10,732 nucleotides of DNA from Betaproteobacteria bacterium. Its GTDB lineage: Bacteria; Pseudomonadota; Gammaproteobacteria; Burkholderiales; Burkholderiaceae. Positions 8,503 to 10,732 of the stretch are shown here, piece after piece. The notes below the pieces were generated by a model. It made no database searches, had not been told where the DNA came from, and saw only the letters and a program-made list of their open reading frames with translations. Location of the stretch: the NCBI GenBank assembly GCA_018969885.1, contig JAGWXN010000097.1, forward strand, positions 1 through 10,732, given 5' to 3'. The first letter of the stretch is position 1. Each line of letters begins with the position of its first letter. A program made the translations under genes and the position numbers.

Positions 8503-8848
8503 TGGGTGCGGCAGGTTTGTCGCCACTCGCAGCGGGCCGCGAGTCCGGAATATCGCTTCCGGCGCCTGGTTTGACGCCTTCCATGATCGACTTCGCAGCC
8601 TGCGGCTTCTGGTGACCCGCGAAGGCAAGGCCCAGCGTGGCCACAAAAAACACCGCGGCGAGCGCTGCCGTGGTGCGGCTCAGAAAATTCGCTGAACCCG
8701 TGGCCCCGAAGAGACTTCCCGAGGAACCCGACCCGAAGGCGGCCCCCATGTCGGCCCCCTTTCCGTGTTGGATAAGCACCAGAATGATGACGCCAAGGGC
8801 GGCAACGACCTGAACGATGGTGAGCAGCGTGGCAAGCCAGGCGGGCAT
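8486..8848 (-). CDS. secG: Preprotein translocase subunit SecG
   Basis: A 120-residue SecG, the small accessory subunit of the SecYEG channel that aids SecA-driven protein export across the inner membrane. Two membrane helices are visible (about residues 5-26 and 60-78), joined by the glycine-rich loop GKGADMGAAFGSGSSGSLFG at 29-48 and ATGSANFLSRTT, which is the family signature. The tail after residue 80 is rich in Pro, Ala, Lys and Asp and is low-complexity, as is common in proteobacterial SecG. The ATG is 12 bases after the tpiA stop, and the strong site TAAGGAGT includes that stop codon, so the two genes are surely co-transcribed and probably coupled. Confidence 0.97.
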   Translation of the reverse strand: MPAWLATLLTIVQVVAALGVIILVLIQHGKGADMGAAFGSGSSGSLFGATGSANFLSRTTAALAAVFFVATLGLAFAGHQKPQAAKSIMEGVKPGAGSDIPDSRPAASGDKPAAPSDIPK

Positions 8849-8855
8849 GGGTGAA

Positions 8856-8863
8856 ACTCCTTA
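8856..8863 (-). promoter_or_regulatory. secG ribosome binding site fused to the tpiA stop
   Basis: TAAGGAGT contains the tpiA stop TAA and a near-perfect AAGGAG site, about 8 bases before the secG ATG. It is the strongest ribosome binding site in the window. Confidence 0.75.
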
Positions 8864-9628
8864 TGAACGGCCGGCCGCCACAGCGGCCAGACAAATGGCA
8901 GCAAAGTCGGCAGCCTTGAGCGATGCGCCGCCGATCAGGCCGCCATCGATTCCTGGTACTGCAAACAAAGCAGCAGCGTTGTCGGGCTTGACGCTGCCGC
9001 CGTAAAGAACACGAAGACCCGACACATTGATGCCGAGGTCCTTGAGCGTGGTGCGGATGAAGGCGTGAACCTCACCGGCCTGCTCGGGCGAGGCACTGCG
9101 ACCCGTGCCGATCGCCCACACAGGTTCGTAGGCAAGCACCGCTCCGGTGCCCGGTTGGGACAGGACGTCGCACAGCGGCTGGAGTTGGCTGACTAGCGCG
9201 GACTCGGTCGCCCCCGCTTCGCGCTCAGCCAGGGTCTCACCCACGCAGATGATGGGCTGTAAGCCCCCCGCCACCGCAGCGACGGCTTTGGCCGCCACCT
9301 GCTCGCTCGACTCCGCAAGCAGCGTGCGGCGCTCCGAATGCCCCACAATCACCCAGCGGCACCCCATGTCTTTAAGAAGACGAGCCGATACCTCGCCGGT
9401 GAATGCGCCATCGGGATACGGGCTGACGTCTTGCGCGCCGAGGGCAACCGCGCTTCCCTGAAGCCCCCCAGACAACGCAGCGAGCAACGGAAAAGGCGGA
9501 CACAGCGCCACCTCGACCCCGGTCGAATGCGCAACAAGCAGCGACGCCACCTCACCCCCCAGTGCCGACGCACCGGCGGGCGAACCGTTCATCTTCCAGT
9601 TACCGACGACAAGCGGGGAGATGGGCAT
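8861..9628 (-). CDS. tpiA: Triosephosphate isomerase
   Basis: A 255-residue TIM-barrel enzyme that interconverts dihydroxyacetone phosphate and glyceraldehyde 3-phosphate in glycolysis and gluconeogenesis. Catalytic residues are in place: N10 and K12 in GNWKMNG, H97 in VGHSERR and E168 in AYEPVWAIGTG, which also begins the flexible loop 6. The phosphate-binding YGGSV is at 209-213. I chose the ATG at 9628 (MPISPLVVGNWK) because the family starts about 8-10 residues before NWK. The frame is open much further upstream, to 9988, but that would run into pssA and gives no conserved sequence. The ribosome binding site is weak (CGGAAC about 12 bases upstream). An extended -10 promoter candidate lies about 40 bases upstream. 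Confidence 0.98.
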   Translation of the reverse strand: MPISPLVVGNWKMNGSPAGASALGGEVASLLVAHSTGVEVALCPPFPLLAALSGGLQGSAVALGAQDVSPYPDGAFTGEVSARLLKDMGCRWVIVGHSERRTLLAESSEQVAAKAVAAVAGGLQPIICVGETLAEREAGATESALVSQLQPLCDVLSQPGTGAVLAYEPVWAIGTGRSASPEQAGEVHAFIRTTLKDLGINVSGLRVLYGGSVKPDNAAALFAVPGIDGGLIGGASLKAADFAAICLAAVAAGRS

Positions 9629-9667
9629 GAGAGCGGGGTGTTCCGGCCGAAAGGAAGCAAACCTGCG

Positions 9668-9676
9668 ATTGTAACA
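9668..9676 (-). promoter_or_regulatory. Candidate extended -10 promoter for tpiA-secG
   Basis: Minus-strand TGTTACAAT fits the extended -10 pattern (TG, one base, then TACAAT with five of six consensus bases). No convincing -35 is seen, which extended -10 promoters can tolerate. Transcription would start near 9661, leaving a leader of about 33 bases before tpiA. The rest of the 86-base pssA-tpiA gap is GC-rich with only 4-bp hairpins, and I see no terminator. Confidence 0.45.
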
Positions 9677-9714
9677 GGCGGGGCCCGAGGGGCTTCGGAA
9701 GCAGGCGGAGAGCT

Positions 9715-10506
9715 TCAGGCTCCGTCTGGCGGGGCGGGCGGGCTGCTGCGCGCGTCGCGGTGATACCAGCGCCACGCCCAGAGCGCGTAGCCCGACACGC
9801 CATACACCAGGAACAGGGTGAACAGCACCAGCGGCGGATCGGATGACACCAGCGCGAACACGAGCACCAACGCGAGCACGAACATGAAGGGCACGCTCTT
9901 GCGGACGTTGAAGGTCTTGAAGCTGTAGAACGGCGCGTTGGAGACCATGGTGATGCCGGCGTAGACAGTCATCACCCAGGCGAGCCACGCGAGGTCAGCA
10001 CCCGTGGCGGTGATCCAGCGGGTTTCCCTCAGATCGGTGACGACCCAGATCAGGCCTGCGACCAGCGCCGCCGAGGCCGGGCTGGGCAACCCCTGAAAGA
10101 ACCGCCGGTCGACCACACCGATGTTGGTATTGAAACGGGCCAGTCGCAGCGCTGCACCCGCCACATAGATGAAGGCGGCCACCCATCCCCATTTACCCAG
10201 GCCGCGTAAGGCCCACTCGTAGACGATGACCGCAGGCGCGACACCAAACGCAACCATGTCGGAGAGGCTGTCGTACTGCTCACCGAACGCGCTTTGCGTG
10301 TTGGTGAGCCGCGCTACCCGGCCATCCAGGCCGTCAAGCACCATGGAAATAAACACCGCGACCGCCGCCTGCTCGAAATGCTGGTTCATCGCCTGAACGA
10401 TGGCGTAGAAGCCGGCAAAGAGCGATGCTGTGGTGAGCGCGTTGGGCAGCAGATAAATGCGCCGCGAACGCTTGGGAGCCAGCCCTTCGCGTGGCGAATC
10501 AGACAT
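9715..10506 (-). CDS. pssA: CDP-diacylglycerol--serine O-phosphatidyltransferase
   Basis: A 263-residue membrane enzyme that makes phosphatidylserine from CDP-diacylglycerol and L-serine, the step before phosphatidylethanolamine. The CDP-alcohol phosphotransferase motif is intact: D58-G59, D61-G62, A65-R66, G75, D79 and D83 in DGLDGRVAR and FGEQYDSLSD. About seven to eight hydrophobic segments follow and precede it. The family resembles the integral-membrane type II enzymes (Bacillus-like), not the peripheral E. coli PssA. I chose the ATG at 10506 (MSDSPREGLAPKR), which has GAGGGG 6 bases upstream. An in-frame ATG at 10554 would add 16 residues but lacks a ribosome binding site and would sit almost at the predicted transcript start. 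It follows ilvC, a common neighbour in betaproteobacteria. Confidence 0.95.
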   Translation of the reverse strand: MSDSPREGLAPKRSRRIYLLPNALTTASLFAGFYAIVQAMNQHFEQAAVAVFISMVLDGLDGRVARLTNTQSAFGEQYDSLSDMVAFGVAPAVIVYEWALRGLGKWGWVAAFIYVAGAALRLARFNTNIGVVDRRFFQGLPSPASAALVAGLIWVVTDLRETRWITATGADLAWLAWVMTVYAGITMVSNAPFYSFKTFNVRKSVPFMFVLALVLVFALVSSDPPLVLFTLFLVYGVSGYALWAWRWYHRDARSSPPAPPDGA

Positions 10507-10524
10507 GTGCAGCCCCTCGCGTGG
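10481..10524. repeat. 14-base direct repeat around the pssA start
   Basis: AGCCCTTCGCGTGG (10481-10494) and AGCCCCTCGCGTGG (10511-10524) differ at one base and are offset by exactly 30 bases. On the minus strand the upstream copy supplies the GAGGGG ribosome binding site of pssA and the downstream copy encodes part of PREGL near residues 5-9. It looks like a small local duplication. Confidence 0.6.
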
Positions 10525-10564
10525 AATGCAAACGATGAAGGCTGGAAGAGGCATCCATCAGCAC

Positions 10565-10570
10565 AGTATA
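10565..10570 (-). promoter_or_regulatory. Candidate -10 box upstream of pssA
   Basis: TATACT on the minus strand matches the -10 consensus in five of six bases and stands out in a GC-rich gap. Only weak -35 candidates are visible at 16-18 bases. Transcription would start near 10558, giving a leader of about 50 bases to the ATG at 10506. This argues against the upstream ATG at 10554. Confidence 0.4.
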
Positions 10571-10594
10571 GACGCCCTCCTGCGGCAATAGGCT

Positions 10595-10624
10595 CGCGCG
10601 ACTGCCGGAGCCGACAGCCGCGCG
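10595..10624 (-). terminator. GC-rich hairpin after ilvC (terminator-like or RNA 3'-end stabiliser)
   Basis: In minus-strand RNA, bases 10612-10624 pair with 10595-10607 over 13 positions, two of them G-U, around a four-base loop (GCUC). The two G-U pairs would be mismatches in RNA from the other strand, which supports a role in the ilvC transcript. The hairpin begins 16 bases after the ilvC stop. No U-tract follows (the next bases are AGCCUAUU), so it may pause polymerase or protect the ilvC mRNA end instead of terminating fully. It lies upstream of the pssA -10 candidate. Confidence 0.45.
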
Positions 10625-10640
10625 GGCGAGGCAGACCAAA

Positions 10641-10732
10641 TCAGTTACGCGAACGGTCGACCAGTTTGTTCGCCTTGATCCAGGGCATCATGGCGCGCAG
10701 CTTCTCACCCACCACTTCAATGGGGTGCTCAG
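10641..10732 (-). CDS. ilvC: Ketol-acid reductoisomerase (C-terminal end, cut by window edge)
   Basis: Only the last 29 codons and the TGA are present. The translation EHPIEVVGEKLRAMM, then PWIKANKLVDRSRN, matches the conserved C-terminus of class I IlvC. The enzyme rearranges and reduces acetolactate or acetohydroxybutyrate with NADPH and Mg2+ in valine, isoleucine and leucine synthesis. The catalytic residues lie outside the window. It reads in the same direction as pssA, 134 bases upstream, with a hairpin and promoter candidate between them. Confidence 0.93.
   Translation of the reverse strand, partial: EHPIEVVGEKLRAMMPWIKANKLVDRSRN

Noticed and set aside
9677..9714. Possible terminator between pssA and tpiA
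   Set aside because: Only 4-bp stems (GCTT/AAGC, CCGA/TCGG) and no U-tract are present.
9629..9988. 120-residue N-terminal extension of TpiA
   Set aside because: It would overlap pssA, and triosephosphate isomerases begin shortly before NWK.
1..10732. Search for mobile elements, CRISPR arrays, defence genes or a new system
   Set aside because: All coding capacity is taken by conserved housekeeping genes; no repeat array, transposase, integrase or unexplained gap over 140 bases was seen.

Overview
The window is a GC-rich chromosomal segment of ordinary bacterial housekeeping genes, and every supported gene is on the minus strand. It most likely comes from a betaproteobacterium. The order ilvC, pssA, tpiA, secG, tRNA-Leu(GAG), nuoA and onward is typical of that class. 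nuoC and nuoD are separate genes (they are fused in enterics), and the protein sequences read like betaproteobacterial complex I subunits. I do not assign a genus.

From right to left, which is the direction of transcription: the last 29 codons of ilvC (branched-chain amino acid synthesis); a 134-base gap with a 13-bp GC-rich hairpin and a good -10 box; pssA (phosphatidylserine synthase); an 86-base gap with an extended -10 promoter candidate; tpiA (glycolysis); secG (Sec translocon); a 108-base gap; a complete tRNA-Leu(GAG); a 91-base leader that folds almost entirely into two hairpins; then nuoA, B, C, D, E, F, G, H and the first 46 codons of nuoI, cut by the window edge.

The nuo genes encode the proton-pumping NADH:quinone oxidoreductase (complex I). 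NuoE, F and G form the NADH-oxidising arm (FMN and Fe-S clusters). NuoB, C, D and I form the connecting and quinone-binding arm. NuoA and H are membrane subunits at the quinone site. The genes are tightly packed: nuoD/nuoE and nuoG/nuoH overlap, and in three other nuo junctions and in tpiA/secG the stop codon lies inside the next gene's ribosome binding site, which suggests translational coupling.

I found no new defence, mobile or biosynthetic system, no insertion sequence, no CRISPR array and no broken gene. The points most worth a second look are regulatory: the folded tRNA-to-nuoA leader, the non-ATG start of nuoA behind a three-codon minigene, the tRNA embedded ahead of the complex I operon, and the direct pssA-tpiA junction.
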